Assembly (NCBI GenBank): GCA_018434245.1
Contig: JAHDPQ010000140.1
Location: 1-33,427, forward strand
Direction of reading: 5' to 3'
DNA: 33,427 bases
Source: Oscillospiraceae bacterium
GTDB taxonomy: Bacteria; Bacillota; Clostridia; Oscillospirales; Ruminococcaceae
Below the pieces are notes generated by a model that did no database searches, was not told the origin of the DNA, and saw only the letters and a list, made by a program, of their open reading frames with translations. Each line of letters begins with the position of its first letter. Positions within the stretch are counted from its first letter, which is position 1. The translations under genes were made by a program, and so were the position numbers. This document shows, piece after piece, positions 23,603 through 31,557 of this stretch.

Positions 23603-24616
23603 TTAGCGGGAAAGGAGCCAGATGGCCTCGCTTTCGTGGCGGCTGGGCCGCTTCATCAGATCGGAGACGGCCTCCTGGGGATTCTTGCCCTCATAAAGCA
23701 CGGCGTAAACCTGCTCTACAATGGGCATGACAATGGAATGTCTGCGACTGAGCTCCCAGGCGATTTTAGAGCAGCCGTAGCCCTCTACCGTCATGCCGAT
23801 TTCCTCCACGGCTTTGGCAGGCTCCATCCCCTGCCCGATGAGGATGCCGCAGCGGCGGTTGCGGCTGTGCATGGAAGCACAGGTGACAATCAAATCCCCA
23901 ATGCCGGAAAGCCCTGCAAACGTTTCGCTCTTAGCCCCCAAAGCCACACCCAGCCGGGCGATTTCCGCAATGCCCCGGGTCATGAGAGCTGCCTTGGTGT
24001 TGTCTCCCGCCTCCAGCCCGTCCAGAATTCCGGCAGCCAGTGCGATGACGTTCTTCAGGGCCCCGCCCAGTTCCACACCCAGCACATCGTCGCTGACATA
24101 GATGCGCAGGTTGCCGCCTCCCAGAGTATCCTGAACGTATTCGGCGGCAGCCCGGTTGCGGGAAGCCGCCACTACGGTGGTGGGAACGCCCCGGGCCACT
24201 TCTTCCGCGTGGGAAGGACCCGAAAGCATCACCTGACTGCCTTTGGGCAGCTCCTCCTCCAGCACGTCGGAAAGGGGCTTGTAGCTTCCGGCCTCCAAGC
24301 CCTTGGAAACACAGACCACCGGCGTTTCCGGCCGGATGTGCATCGCCAGCTTTTGGGCGGTCTGCCGCACCGCGGAGGAGGGAGTGGCCAAAATCACCAG
24401 ATCCTGATTGGGGACATTCTCCAGCGAGGTGGTGATGGCAATATCCTCGGCAATTTTAACACCCTTGAGAAGCTTTTGATGCTCCCGGGTGGTGTTTAGC
24501 TGCTCCACTTCCTGTGCAAAGGGAGACCAGATGGTGAGAGTGTGCCCCAGATCGTGGGCCATCACCGCCAAAGCGGTGCCAAAGCCTCCCGCTCCCATAA
24601 CAAAGATTCGAGCCAC
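23603..24616 (-). CDS. gpsA: Glycerol-3-phosphate dehydrogenase [NAD(P)+]
   Basis: The 337-residue protein has the Rossmann motif GAGGFGTALA (8-17), SKGLE, the catalytic-lysine region LGGALKNVIALAAGI, and GLSGIGDLIVTC with the R-N-R segment. It reduces dihydroxyacetone phosphate to sn-glycerol 3-phosphate, the substrate for PlsY encoded 13 bases upstream. The GTG at 24616 is chosen since GGAGG stands eight bases before it and it begins right at the Rossmann fold. Confidence 0.95.
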   Translation of the reverse strand: MARIFVMGAGGFGTALAVMAHDLGHTLTIWSPFAQEVEQLNTTREHQKLLKGVKIAEDIAITTSLENVPNQDLVILATPSSAVRQTAQKLAMHIRPETPVVCVSKGLEAGSYKPLSDVLEEELPKGSQVMLSGPSHAEEVARGVPTTVVAASRNRAAAEYVQDTLGGGNLRIYVSDDVLGVELGGALKNVIALAAGILDGLEAGDNTKAALMTRGIAEIARLGVALGAKSETFAGLSGIGDLIVTCASMHSRNRRCGILIGQGMEPAKAVEEIGMTVEGYGCSKIAWELSRRHSIVMPIVEQVYAVLYEGKNPQEAVSDLMKRPSRHESEAIWLLSR

Positions 24617-24629
24617 AGTGTCGTCCTCC

Positions 24630-25262
24630 TTATTTTTTTGCTCCAAACCGCCGCTCGGTACCGGTGAGCAGGCGCTTTATGTTGTCTCGATGCATGACGA
24701 GCAAAAGGCCGCCGATGATTGCGGCGCTGATGGTGTCGTACCAGGGGGAGCCCCCCTGACGGGAGACCACCAGCCAGGTAATGAAGGGATAGAACAAGGC
24801 TCCCAGCACCGAGCCGAGAGATACAATGCGGGTGATCAGCACAATGGGTACAAAGACCACCGCAATGATGGCAAAGACCAGAGGGTTGATGCAGAAGATA
24901 ATCCCCAAGGAGCTGGCGACGCCCTTTCCCCCTTTGAAGTGGAAGTAAAGGGGAAAGAGATGGCCTAGCAGCACACAAAGCCCCGAGACGTAACCCACAT
25001 CCAGAGGGAGGGTGACTCCCGTTCGGGCCAGAAGCCAGCGGGACAGGGTGATGGCAACGGCCGCCTTGAAAAAGTCCCCCAAAAATGTAAGGGTGGCTGG
25101 TCCCTTGCCGTAGGTGCGCAGCATGTTAGTCATGCCGGCGTTTCCGCTGCCATGGCGGCGGACATCGTCCCCGGCCAGAAGGCGGGAAACGATGATGGCA
25201 AAGCTGATGCTGCCGATCAGGTAGCTTAACAGGGCAATCGCCGCTGTAACGACAATGGTCAT
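24630..25262 (-). CDS. plsY: Acyl-phosphate:glycerol-3-phosphate acyltransferase
   Basis: The 210-residue membrane enzyme has the PlsY motifs GSGNAGMTNMLRTYGK and FKGGKGVASS, and about five membrane segments. It transfers the acyl group from acyl-phosphate to glycerol 3-phosphate, the first step of phospholipid synthesis, and pairs with GpsA encoded next. ATG 25262 follows GGGGG by about six bases. The long frame upstream of it has no start signal and is not coding. Confidence 0.95.
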   Translation of the reverse strand: MTIVVTAAIALLSYLIGSISFAIIVSRLLAGDDVRRHGSGNAGMTNMLRTYGKGPATLTFLGDFFKAAVAITLSRWLLARTGVTLPLDVGYVSGLCVLLGHLFPLYFHFKGGKGVASSLGIIFCINPLVFAIIAVVFVPIVLITRIVSLGSVLGALFYPFITWLVVSRQGGSPWYDTISAAIIGGLLLVMHRDNIKRLLTGTERRFGAKK

Positions 25263-25401
25263 GGCCTTCCCCCCAGAATCGGACTGATTCCCCGCCCCAA
25301 AGCAGCGGCTGCAGTCATCAAAGTGATCCGTATTGGTCTGCCGGCTGAAAAAAACCGGAGCAGGTGCAGCAAACGGCAGGCTGTCGATTGCTGCGTCATC
25401 G

Positions 25402-26013
25402 TTAGGCAAGCCCCAAGGCTTCCTGTGCCCGGGCAAGGGTTTGCTCCGGAGTGAGGGCTCCGTCCACCAAAAGCACAGGGTACCCAAGGGTCTGGGCTTC
25501 CTCCTGCCGGCGCTTGGCAAAGAGGAAATCCCGTTCCATCCAGCGGCGGAACGCAAGGTTGGGCTGGGTGCAGTTTTGCAGGAACAGGGTCACCCAATCC
25601 CGCTTGGAGTAGTGCTCCCACTGGAACTCCCAGGTGGGAATCATACAGAGGTAGCGCTCTGACCCCCCCGTCGCCTTCACGAGAGAGGGCATCCGCCCGG
25701 CCCCTTCCGCCAAAACGGGTTTTTCCTGTGCCAGGGCGGAAAGCTCTTGCCAAACCATAGGAAAGATAGATGCGTAGAGCTGCTCCTGCTCCTGGCAAAG
25801 CTCCCGGGGATCAGGGGCCCAAGTGTTGTCATCCCAGGGCCGGAGCATTCTTTGACAGAGGGGATTACCCTCCTGGGCCAGAAGCTTCATCATCCGGCCC
25901 AGTTCCTCATCCAAAGGGTAGAGGAGCAGATCGTGGCGCCGGGCCAGCAGCTGGGCCACGGTGCTTTTGCCGCAGCAGGGAGAGCCGCCGACTGCGTAGA
26001 TGGCATGGGGCAT
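25402..26013 (-). CDS. P-loop kinase-like protein of unknown substrate
   Basis: The 203-residue protein opens with a P-loop GGSPCCGKST (9-18) and has the outline of small nucleoside/shikimate-type kinases: an acidic LDEELGRMM segment, VLAEGAGRMPS in the middle, and a lid-like FRRWMERDFLFAKRR. I cannot name the substrate. It follows der by 21 bases with GGAGG seven bases before the ATG, and precedes plsY by 139 bases, so it sits inside a housekeeping transcript. ATPase or kinase activity is inferred from the P-loop only. Confidence 0.7.
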   Translation of the reverse strand: MPHAIYAVGGSPCCGKSTVAQLLARRHDLLLYPLDEELGRMMKLLAQEGNPLCQRMLRPWDDNTWAPDPRELCQEQEQLYASIFPMVWQELSALAQEKPVLAEGAGRMPSLVKATGGSERYLCMIPTWEFQWEHYSKRDWVTLFLQNCTQPNLAFRRWMERDFLFAKRRQEEAQTLGYPVLLVDGALTPEQTLARAQEALGLA

Positions 26014-26034
26014 GGGAACACCTCCCCAAGGCTG

Positions 26035-27357
26035 CTATTTGTCGCCCCGCTCTCGCACAATCAGGCGAATAGGGGTTCCTTCCAGCCCAAAGCTTTCCCG
26101 AATTTGGTTTTCCAGATACCGCTGGTAGGAAAAGTGAAACAGCTTGGCCTGATTGACAAAACAGACAAAGGTGGGGGGCTTGGTGCTGGCCTGGGTCATG
26201 TAGAAGATCTTTAGCCGCTTGCCCCGGTCGGAAGGGGGTTGTACCCGCGCCGTCGCGTAGGAGAGCAGATCGTTGAGCATTCCGGTGGAAATGCGGGTGG
26301 CATTTTGATGGGCCACATACACAATCAGCTCAAAGAGGTTGGGGATGCGCTGCCCTGTCTTGGCGGAGATGAACACAAAGGGAACATAGCTCATAAAGGC
26401 GAAGTCCTGCTCCAGCTGGCTGCGCATTTCCTGCATGGTTTTGTCATTTTTTTCTACGGCGTCCCACTTGTTCACCGCCACAATGCAGCCCTTACCCTGC
26501 TCGTGGGCATAGCCTGCGATTTTAGAATCCTGCTCGGTAAAGCCCACGGTGGCGTCCAGCAAAATGACACAGACATCGGAGCGGTCCACCGCCATGTAGG
26601 AGCGGAGCACACTGTATCGCTCAATGGCCTCGTCCACCTTGGACTTGCGCCGGATTCCCGCGGTGTCGATAAAGACAAACTTACCTTTTTCGTTTTCGAT
26701 GATGGTATCGGTGGCATCCCGGGTGGTGCCGGGAACATCCGAGACGATCATCCGCTCCTCCCCGGCAATTTTGTTGACCAGAGAGCTTTTGCCCACGTTG
26801 GGCTTGCCGATGACCGCCACCTTGATGTAATCTTCGCCGTAATCGTCGGTCTCCTCAAAGTTCAGATGCTCATAGACAGCATCTAAAAGGTCTCCGGTGC
26901 CGTGACCGTGGGTGGATGAAACTGCCATGGGGTCGCCCAGCCCCAGATTGTAGAACTCGTAAAAGTCCGGGGGCGGCTCGCCCAGACTGTCGCATTTATT
27001 GACGCAAAGCACAATGGGCTTGCCGCTTTTTTGCAGCATGACAGCCACATCAGCATCGGTGGCGGTGACCCCCGATTTAATGTCGGTGACCAGAATAATG
27101 GCATCGGCACTGTCGATGGCAATTTGAGCCTGACGGCGCATCATAGCCAGCATGGGGCTGTTGTCAAAGGGCTCGATGCCGCCGGTGTCCACCAGCATAA
27201 ACTCCTTGGCCCGCCACTCGCATTCGGCGTAAAGCCTGTCCCGGGTGACGCCGGGGGTGTCCTCCACAATGGCCAGCCGTTTGCCGGTCAGCTTGTTGAA
27301 AAGAGTGGATTTACCTACGTTGGGTCGCCCAACTATGGCGACAATGGGTTTAGACAT
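26035..27357 (-). CDS. der: Ribosome-assembly GTPase Der (EngA)
   Basis: The 440-residue protein has the double GTPase layout unique to Der: first G1 GRPNVGKST (10-18), DTGGI and NKCD; second G1 GKPNVGKSS, DTAGI and NKWD; then a KH-like C-terminal domain ending near YLENQIRESFGLEGTPI. It acts in 50S subunit maturation. ATG 27357 is six bases after AGGAGGGAGGG; the eight-codon extension upstream would swallow that site. Confidence 0.96.
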   Translation of the reverse strand: MSKPIVAIVGRPNVGKSTLFNKLTGKRLAIVEDTPGVTRDRLYAECEWRAKEFMLVDTGGIEPFDNSPMLAMMRRQAQIAIDSADAIILVTDIKSGVTATDADVAVMLQKSGKPIVLCVNKCDSLGEPPPDFYEFYNLGLGDPMAVSSTHGHGTGDLLDAVYEHLNFEETDDYGEDYIKVAVIGKPNVGKSSLVNKIAGEERMIVSDVPGTTRDATDTIIENEKGKFVFIDTAGIRRKSKVDEAIERYSVLRSYMAVDRSDVCVILLDATVGFTEQDSKIAGYAHEQGKGCIVAVNKWDAVEKNDKTMQEMRSQLEQDFAFMSYVPFVFISAKTGQRIPNLFELIVYVAHQNATRISTGMLNDLLSYATARVQPPSDRGKRLKIFYMTQASTKPPTFVCFVNQAKLFHFSYQRYLENQIRESFGLEGTPIRLIVRERGDK

Positions 27358-27484
27358 AGAGGACCCTCCCTCCTTTATCATCTTTTATTATCATCCCTGA
27401 AAACACTTGCGGCATCCGCCGAGTGGAAGAAAAGATGGCCTTGTGCCCCACCTTGCAAAGGGGGCGTTTGGATGCTTCAAAACA

Positions 27485-27541
27485 AAAGGACTCGTCCTTT
27501 CAGGGCGAATCCAGTATAGCACAGATAAGCGCCCGAATCCA
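27485..27541 (-). promoter_or_regulatory. Promoter of der with a 5'-end hairpin
   Basis: On the minus strand, TATACT (27513-27518) lies 17 bases after a weak TGGATT (27536-27541), just past the end of dgkA. The start point near 27506 is followed at once by the hairpin AAAGGA-CGAG-TCCTTT (27485-27500), then TGTTTTG. The leader of about 150 bases is otherwise featureless. Confidence 0.4.
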
Positions 27542-27544
27542 GCG

Positions 27545-28060
27545 CTATTTACCGGGCGGAACATTCTGCTCCCGGCTTTGATGGGCAGGGAAAAGGATCA
27601 GCAGCAAAACGGCGGCTGCCAGCAAAAGAGGCGGCAGGGGACACCGTGCTAAAGCCTGCAAAGCGGGCAGAAGCCGCTGGGGGTCCCCAAAAAGGAAGAT
27701 GCCCACCCCCACGCTGACCAGGGCGGCTACCAGTACCCCTCCGGCGGCGGTGTCCTTGGCGATTTTGGCCAAGGGGTGAAACTGGCCGGGGGAGGCCAGG
27801 TCGGTCAGATGCTCCACGGCGGTGTTGAGGAGCTCACAGGCAGTCACAAGGCCGATGGTGAGGAGCAGAACCGCCCACTCCCCCCGGGAAAGGCCGTAGA
27901 TGCTGCTAAAATACAGCGCCCCCGCTCCCACTCCCAGATGAACGCGCAGATTCCTCTCCCGGAAAAAGGCGGTGCCGATTCCCGAAAGGGCACAGGCGAA
28001 GGAGCGGTACAACGGGGGATTTTTCTTGAGGGGCAGAGGGGATCGGCGATTGCCTTTCAT
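27545..28060 (-). CDS. dgkA: Diacylglycerol/undecaprenol kinase family membrane protein
   Basis: The 171-residue protein has the DgkA signature: E76 and N79 in CELLNTAVEHLTDL, then HPLAKIAKDTAAGGVL (95-110), with membrane helices around. Gram-positive members phosphorylate undecaprenol for cell-wall carrier recycling. At 171 residues it is longer than the usual 120-130; the extra part is a Pro/Leu-rich fourth membrane segment near 140-158 and a polar tail. It follows ybeY by 40 bases in the order known from Bacillus. Confidence 0.9.
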   Translation of the reverse strand: MKGNRRSPLPLKKNPPLYRSFACALSGIGTAFFRERNLRVHLGVGAGALYFSSIYGLSRGEWAVLLLTIGLVTACELLNTAVEHLTDLASPGQFHPLAKIAKDTAAGGVLVAALVSVGVGIFLFGDPQRLLPALQALARCPLPPLLLAAAVLLLILFPAHQSREQNVPPGK

Positions 28061-28100
28061 ACCTGCGGCCCCTTTCTATTCACTTGGTTGCAGCGGGGAT

Positions 28101-28604
28101 TTATAAATCTTCGTGGACATAGCTAGCATCCCGCTGAAGTCCCAGCCGGGCGAGAACTTCCTCTTCTTTTTCCCGCATCCGCACTTGAGCGATGCCTCCC
28201 TGCTCGTGGTCGTATCCCAGCAGATGGAGCATGGAGTGTACGGTGAGGTAGGCAAATTCCCGGCGGATGGAGTGGCCGTACTGTTCGGCCTGCTTATACA
28301 CCATGGGGATGGAAAGAGCGATATCTCCCAGCATGGTGGCGCCGGTTTCCTGATTGATGTCGAACTTGCCGTCCTCCCCGCTGGGGAAGCTGAGCACATC
28401 GGTGACCGCGTCTTTGTTCCGGTAGTTGCGGTTCAGCTCCCGGATGGATTCGTTGTCCACAAAGCTGACCGAAACTTCGAAGTTGCCGCTCATGCCTTCC
28501 AGTTGCAGAACAGCGTGACAGCATTTGCGTATCAGCAGGCGGATTCCCGTGGGGATTTTAATATCCTTCTGCATATTGGTGATGGCAACCTTTAATTTAT
28601 CCAT
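28101..28604 (-). CDS. ybeY: rRNA maturation endonuclease YbeY
   Basis: The 167-residue protein has the zinc motif with H123, H127 and H133 in VHSMLHLLGYDHE and the preceding NRNYRNKDAVTDVLSFP. YbeY takes part in 16S rRNA 3'-end maturation and ribosome quality control. Its start lies two bases after the phoH stop, with GAGGA inside phoH as ribosome binding site, so the two are coupled. Confidence 0.95.
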   Translation of the reverse strand: MDKLKVAITNMQKDIKIPTGIRLLIRKCCHAVLQLEGMSGNFEVSVSFVDNESIRELNRNYRNKDAVTDVLSFPSGEDGKFDINQETGATMLGDIALSIPMVYKQAEQYGHSIRREFAYLTVHSMLHLLGYDHEQGGIAQVRMREKEEEVLARLGLQRDASYVHEDL

Positions 28605-28606
28605 AA

Positions 28607-29575
28607 TTAACGTCCTCTCCGGTTCTCGTCATAGTATTTTTCGTAGGCTTTGATAATTTCCTGTACCAGCTTGTGCCGCACCACATCCCGCTCGGTAAAG
28701 CGGACAATGGAGATGTCCTCAATATGCCGCAGCACCTTGGAAGCTTCGATCAGCCCCGATTTTTTGGGGTCGGGCAGATCGATCTGGGTGACGTCCCCGG
28801 TGATGACTGCCTTGGAGCCGGCTCCAAGGCGGGTGAGGAACATCTTCATCTGCTCGTGGGTGGTGTTCTGGGCTTCGTCCAGGATGATGTAGCTGTCGTC
28901 CAGAGTGCGGCCCCGCATGTAGGCCAGGGGAGCAATTTCGATATTGCCCCGCTCCATGTACTTATGGAAATTATCCACGCCCAGCATCTCGAACAAAGCG
29001 TCGTACAAAGGGCGCAGATAAGGGTCTACCTTGTTTTGCAAATCCCCCGGCAGAAAGCCCAGCTTTTCCCCGGCTTCCACCGCAGGGCGGGTGAGAATGA
29101 TGCGATTGACCTCTTGGGCCCGGAAGGCCCGCACCGCCATGGCCACCGCCAGATAAGTCTTGCCGGTACCGGCGGGACCAATGCCCACGGTGATGGTTTT
29201 TTCCCGCATGGCGTCTACGTATTTCTTCTGCCCCAAGGTCTTGGCCTTGAGAGGCTTGCCCCGGGCGGTGATGCAGATGACGTCTTTAGCAAGGGTTTCG
29301 ATCTCGCTTTCGTTGCCCTCTTCCACCAGTGTCAGCATGTAGCGGACGGACTGATCGGTGAGCTGTTCGCCCCGTTCCACCAGCCGCAAAAGACCCTGAA
29401 TGGCACGGGCGGCACGGGAGACGTTTGCCTCCTCGCCGGAAACCCGGATTTCTCCGCCCCGGCAGACCACCTGTACGCCCAGGGCGTTTCGCAAAATGTC
29501 GATGTTCTTGTCGTAATTGCCAAAAAGCTCTACGGCATGTTCCATCCTGTCGATCCATATCAAATGCTCTATCAT
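28607..29575 (-). CDS. phoH: PhoH family ATPase
   Basis: The 322-residue protein has an N-terminal KH-like part (ELFGNYDKNIDILRNALGV) and a C-terminal ATPase with Walker A GPAGTGKT and Walker B YIILDEAQNT. PhoH proteins are RNA-linked ATPases and the gene is regularly next to ybeY. ATG 29575 gives a length close to Bacillus PhoH (319); the ribosome binding site (GGGGG) is about 15 bases away, so initiation may be weak or begin at ATG 29545. The 30-codon extension further upstream is rejected. Confidence 0.93.
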   Translation of the reverse strand: MIEHLIWIDRMEHAVELFGNYDKNIDILRNALGVQVVCRGGEIRVSGEEANVSRAARAIQGLLRLVERGEQLTDQSVRYMLTLVEEGNESEIETLAKDVICITARGKPLKAKTLGQKKYVDAMREKTITVGIGPAGTGKTYLAVAMAVRAFRAQEVNRIILTRPAVEAGEKLGFLPGDLQNKVDPYLRPLYDALFEMLGVDNFHKYMERGNIEIAPLAYMRGRTLDDSYIILDEAQNTTHEQMKMFLTRLGAGSKAVITGDVTQIDLPDPKKSGLIEASKVLRHIEDISIVRFTERDVVRHKLVQEIIKAYEKYYDENRRGR

Positions 29576-29696
29576 GGCGCGGATGCAATTCCCCCAATGA
29601 TGCGGAGTGTGCCCCAGTCCCGGGTGGGGGCAGAAAAAGCTTCTGTCCAAGCGGCTTTTCGGCACTTTCCTATCAAAATTATGTTAAGTTATCACC

Positions 29697-29705
29697 ATTA
29701 TATCA
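29697..29705 (-). promoter_or_regulatory. Extended -10 promoter of phoH-ybeY-dgkA
   Basis: On the minus strand TGATATAAT (29697-29705) is a perfect -10 with the extended TG in an AT-rich stretch; no good -35 is seen. It would separate the vegetative genes from the sporulation genes yqfC-yqfD upstream. The leader is about 115 bases. Confidence 0.55.
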
Positions 29706-29802
29706 CATTTGCGAAAGATTTTATTAACTATTTGTAAAAAATTAAAAATTTTATCGAAACTTAACAAATTCTTTCCATGATTATGGGATGAGTGTACGGT
29801 TT

Positions 29803-30984
29803 TTATTCGCTTTGCAGAATTTCTTTTTGCATTGCGATGTTCATATGGCAAATATAATCTGCCTGCAACCGGTAATATCGGCCCTCTAGGCGGCCGGTGA
29901 GGGTGCGGTCCAGAATTTTGCTGCCACCTATCTTCACCTGCTCCAAAGCGGCAAGCTCCCGCAGGGCCAAATCCTTGGCCTGCATTTCGGTGTAGACCAC
30001 GGGGACCTCCCGCATCAGGGTGTACTCCTCCAACCGGCGGGAAAGGGGAAGCTCCAGCGGCCCCACCATGAGGGGGTATTGGTTTCGCTGGGCCAGATAG
30101 GGCCGGGGAACCGGCAGGGGTAGAAAGAGGGGGAACTCCACCCCCAACACCCGCAGATAGTGGCGGCGCAGGGTCTTCCCTGTTTCCTCATAGGTGACCT
30201 GATCCAGTGGAACTGCCACCTCTAAGGAAAGGCTTACCTGGGCCAGAACATCGGCCCGGGCGTGGCGGAAGGTGTTTTGTCCCCGTTTGTCCTGCGTGAT
30301 GCCGCTGACGATAATCTGGCCTTCCAGCACCGCCTCTCCCTTTTCCAGAACGGGCTGGCCGCTGTAGATTTGCAGCTCCAAAATCTGCCCCGCATGAGAG
30401 GCCACCACATTGCAGGGGGAACCCGGGTCCACCATGGGGGGGACGGGCATGGTTTCGTTGACCTCCACATAAATGGTGGAGCCGTCGATATTCAGGGCGA
30501 TCCAGCTCAGCTCGGGGAGTTGGAGCAAAGCCTTGCTCTCGGTTTCCCGGACGTTGATGGAGCTGCGCAAAATGCCGGGCTTGACTCCCAGCTCCTCCAG
30601 CACGGAAAGAATCCGCTCCGGGGGGACTTTTTCCTGCACGTTGACCTGAATGGACCAAATGAACCGGCTCATGACAAATAAGAACAGGATAAAAATGCTC
30701 AGCCCCACCACAAGACCCCGGCGGCGGCTCAGCTTTTTGCGTTGAAAGGGCAGGCCGTGCTTTTCCAAAAGGCGGAGCCTGACCCCTGCCTTTCGGGCTA
30801 GAGCCCTCAGCTGGGGGTAGCGGGCGGCGGCCACACAGGCGCAGAGGGAATCCTCCCGGCGCTTTGCGTCCCAGATGACAATCCGCTCCCGGGCCAGAAG
30901 GTTCAGAAAGCGTTCCACATACATGCCCCGAATGGAAAAACGCACATATCCTCTGATGTATCGGATGAGAGCAATCAAAAACAT
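29803..30984 (-). CDS. yqfD: Sporulation protein YqfD
   Basis: The 393-residue protein starts with a basic cytoplasmic part of about 85 residues and has one clear membrane segment (about 89-110, LVVGLSIFILFLFVMSRFIW). An outer domain follows with the family landmark WIALNIDGSTIYVEVNE and the later ASHAGQILELQIYSGQPV. YqfD is a sigma-E-controlled membrane protein of the mother cell, of incompletely known role in engulfment-stage sporulation. GAGGAG stands seven bases before the ATG. Confidence 0.92.
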   Translation of the reverse strand: MFLIALIRYIRGYVRFSIRGMYVERFLNLLARERIVIWDAKRREDSLCACVAAARYPQLRALARKAGVRLRLLEKHGLPFQRKKLSRRRGLVVGLSIFILFLFVMSRFIWSIQVNVQEKVPPERILSVLEELGVKPGILRSSINVRETESKALLQLPELSWIALNIDGSTIYVEVNETMPVPPMVDPGSPCNVVASHAGQILELQIYSGQPVLEKGEAVLEGQIIVSGITQDKRGQNTFRHARADVLAQVSLSLEVAVPLDQVTYEETGKTLRRHYLRVLGVEFPLFLPLPVPRPYLAQRNQYPLMVGPLELPLSRRLEEYTLMREVPVVYTEMQAKDLALRELAALEQVKIGGSKILDRTLTGRLEGRYYRLQADYICHMNIAMQKEILQSE

Positions 30985-31074
30985 GGAGTTCTCCTCTTTG
31001 ACTGGGAATGTGAAGGGAAAGGGTAGCGGTTCTTATTAAGGTGTGCCTGATCCCCAAGGGAGCCGTCCCCTTTT

Positions 31075-31380
31075 CTAGGTTGCAAACTCTACGCTCAGGA
31101 TAAAGCCGGCGATGATGGCACTGTCGTGGGTGAGAACCTTGATCTGAAGACCCCGGCCGGTAAAACGGACGTTCATCTTTCCCCCTGCCAGCCGGATGAT
31201 GTTCTCGTCGTATTCCAGCACGCCGGTGCAGCCGCTGACCACCGCTTCGGTGTTGCCGGCCAGCTCGATCTGCATGACGCCCGGCATGGCCGCTTTGGGA
31301 ATGTCAAACAGTTCCCCCAATCCACCCTTGGGCTTTGGCTCGGGAACGGGGGTGGCTTCCCGGTTTCTGCGTCGATTCAT
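31075..31380 (-). CDS. yqfC: Sporulation protein YqfC
   Basis: The 101-residue protein matches the YabP/YqfC family: a basic N-terminus, then FDIPKAAMPGVMQIELAGN and the later LTHDSAIIAGFILSVEF. It is usually encoded directly before yqfD, as here (90 bases apart), and made under sigma-E. GGGAGGAT stands about six bases before the ATG. Confidence 0.92.
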   Translation of the reverse strand: MNRRRNREATPVPEPKPKGGLGELFDIPKAAMPGVMQIELAGNTEAVVSGCTGVLEYDENIIRLAGGKMNVRFTGRGLQIKVLTHDSAIIAGFILSVEFAT

Positions 31381-31410
31381 GACCTATCCTCCCGCTTTGT
31401 TCTATATATA

Positions 31411-31439
31411 GATCTATGCGCCGGCAAGAGTGGATAGAC
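31411..31439 (-). promoter_or_regulatory. Candidate sigma-E promoter of yqfC-yqfD
   Basis: On the minus strand GTCTATC (31433-31439), 14 bases, CATAGATC (31411-31418). It is a partial match to the Bacillus sigma-E consensus KMATATT-14-CATACAMT. Confidence 0.35.
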
Positions 31440-31467
31440 ATGTTTTGCCCCCGCTGTCTCATATGTA
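31438..31467 (+). promoter_or_regulatory. Candidate sigma-E promoter of ylbJ
   Basis: ACATGTT (31438-31444), 15 bases, CATATGTA (31460-31467). Its -35 abuts the -35 of the divergent yqfC promoter. Confidence 0.35.
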
Positions 31468-31557
31468 TAGAGTGAACAGGCGTGTACCTGCCCCTTCTTT
31501 GGTGAGAGAGAGGGAGAGAAATTATGTGTGTTTATAATAAGGTAAGGGGGAGAGGGT

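Noticed and set aside
25263-25556. Long N-terminal extension of PlsY
   Set aside because: It overlaps the end of the kinase gene, is not membrane-like and has no start signal; ATG 25262 begins the first membrane helix.
27485-27507. Terminator of dgkA
   Set aside because: The stem is only six base pairs and lies just downstream of a -10 element, so it fits better as a 5' hairpin of the der message; a weak terminator role is not excluded.
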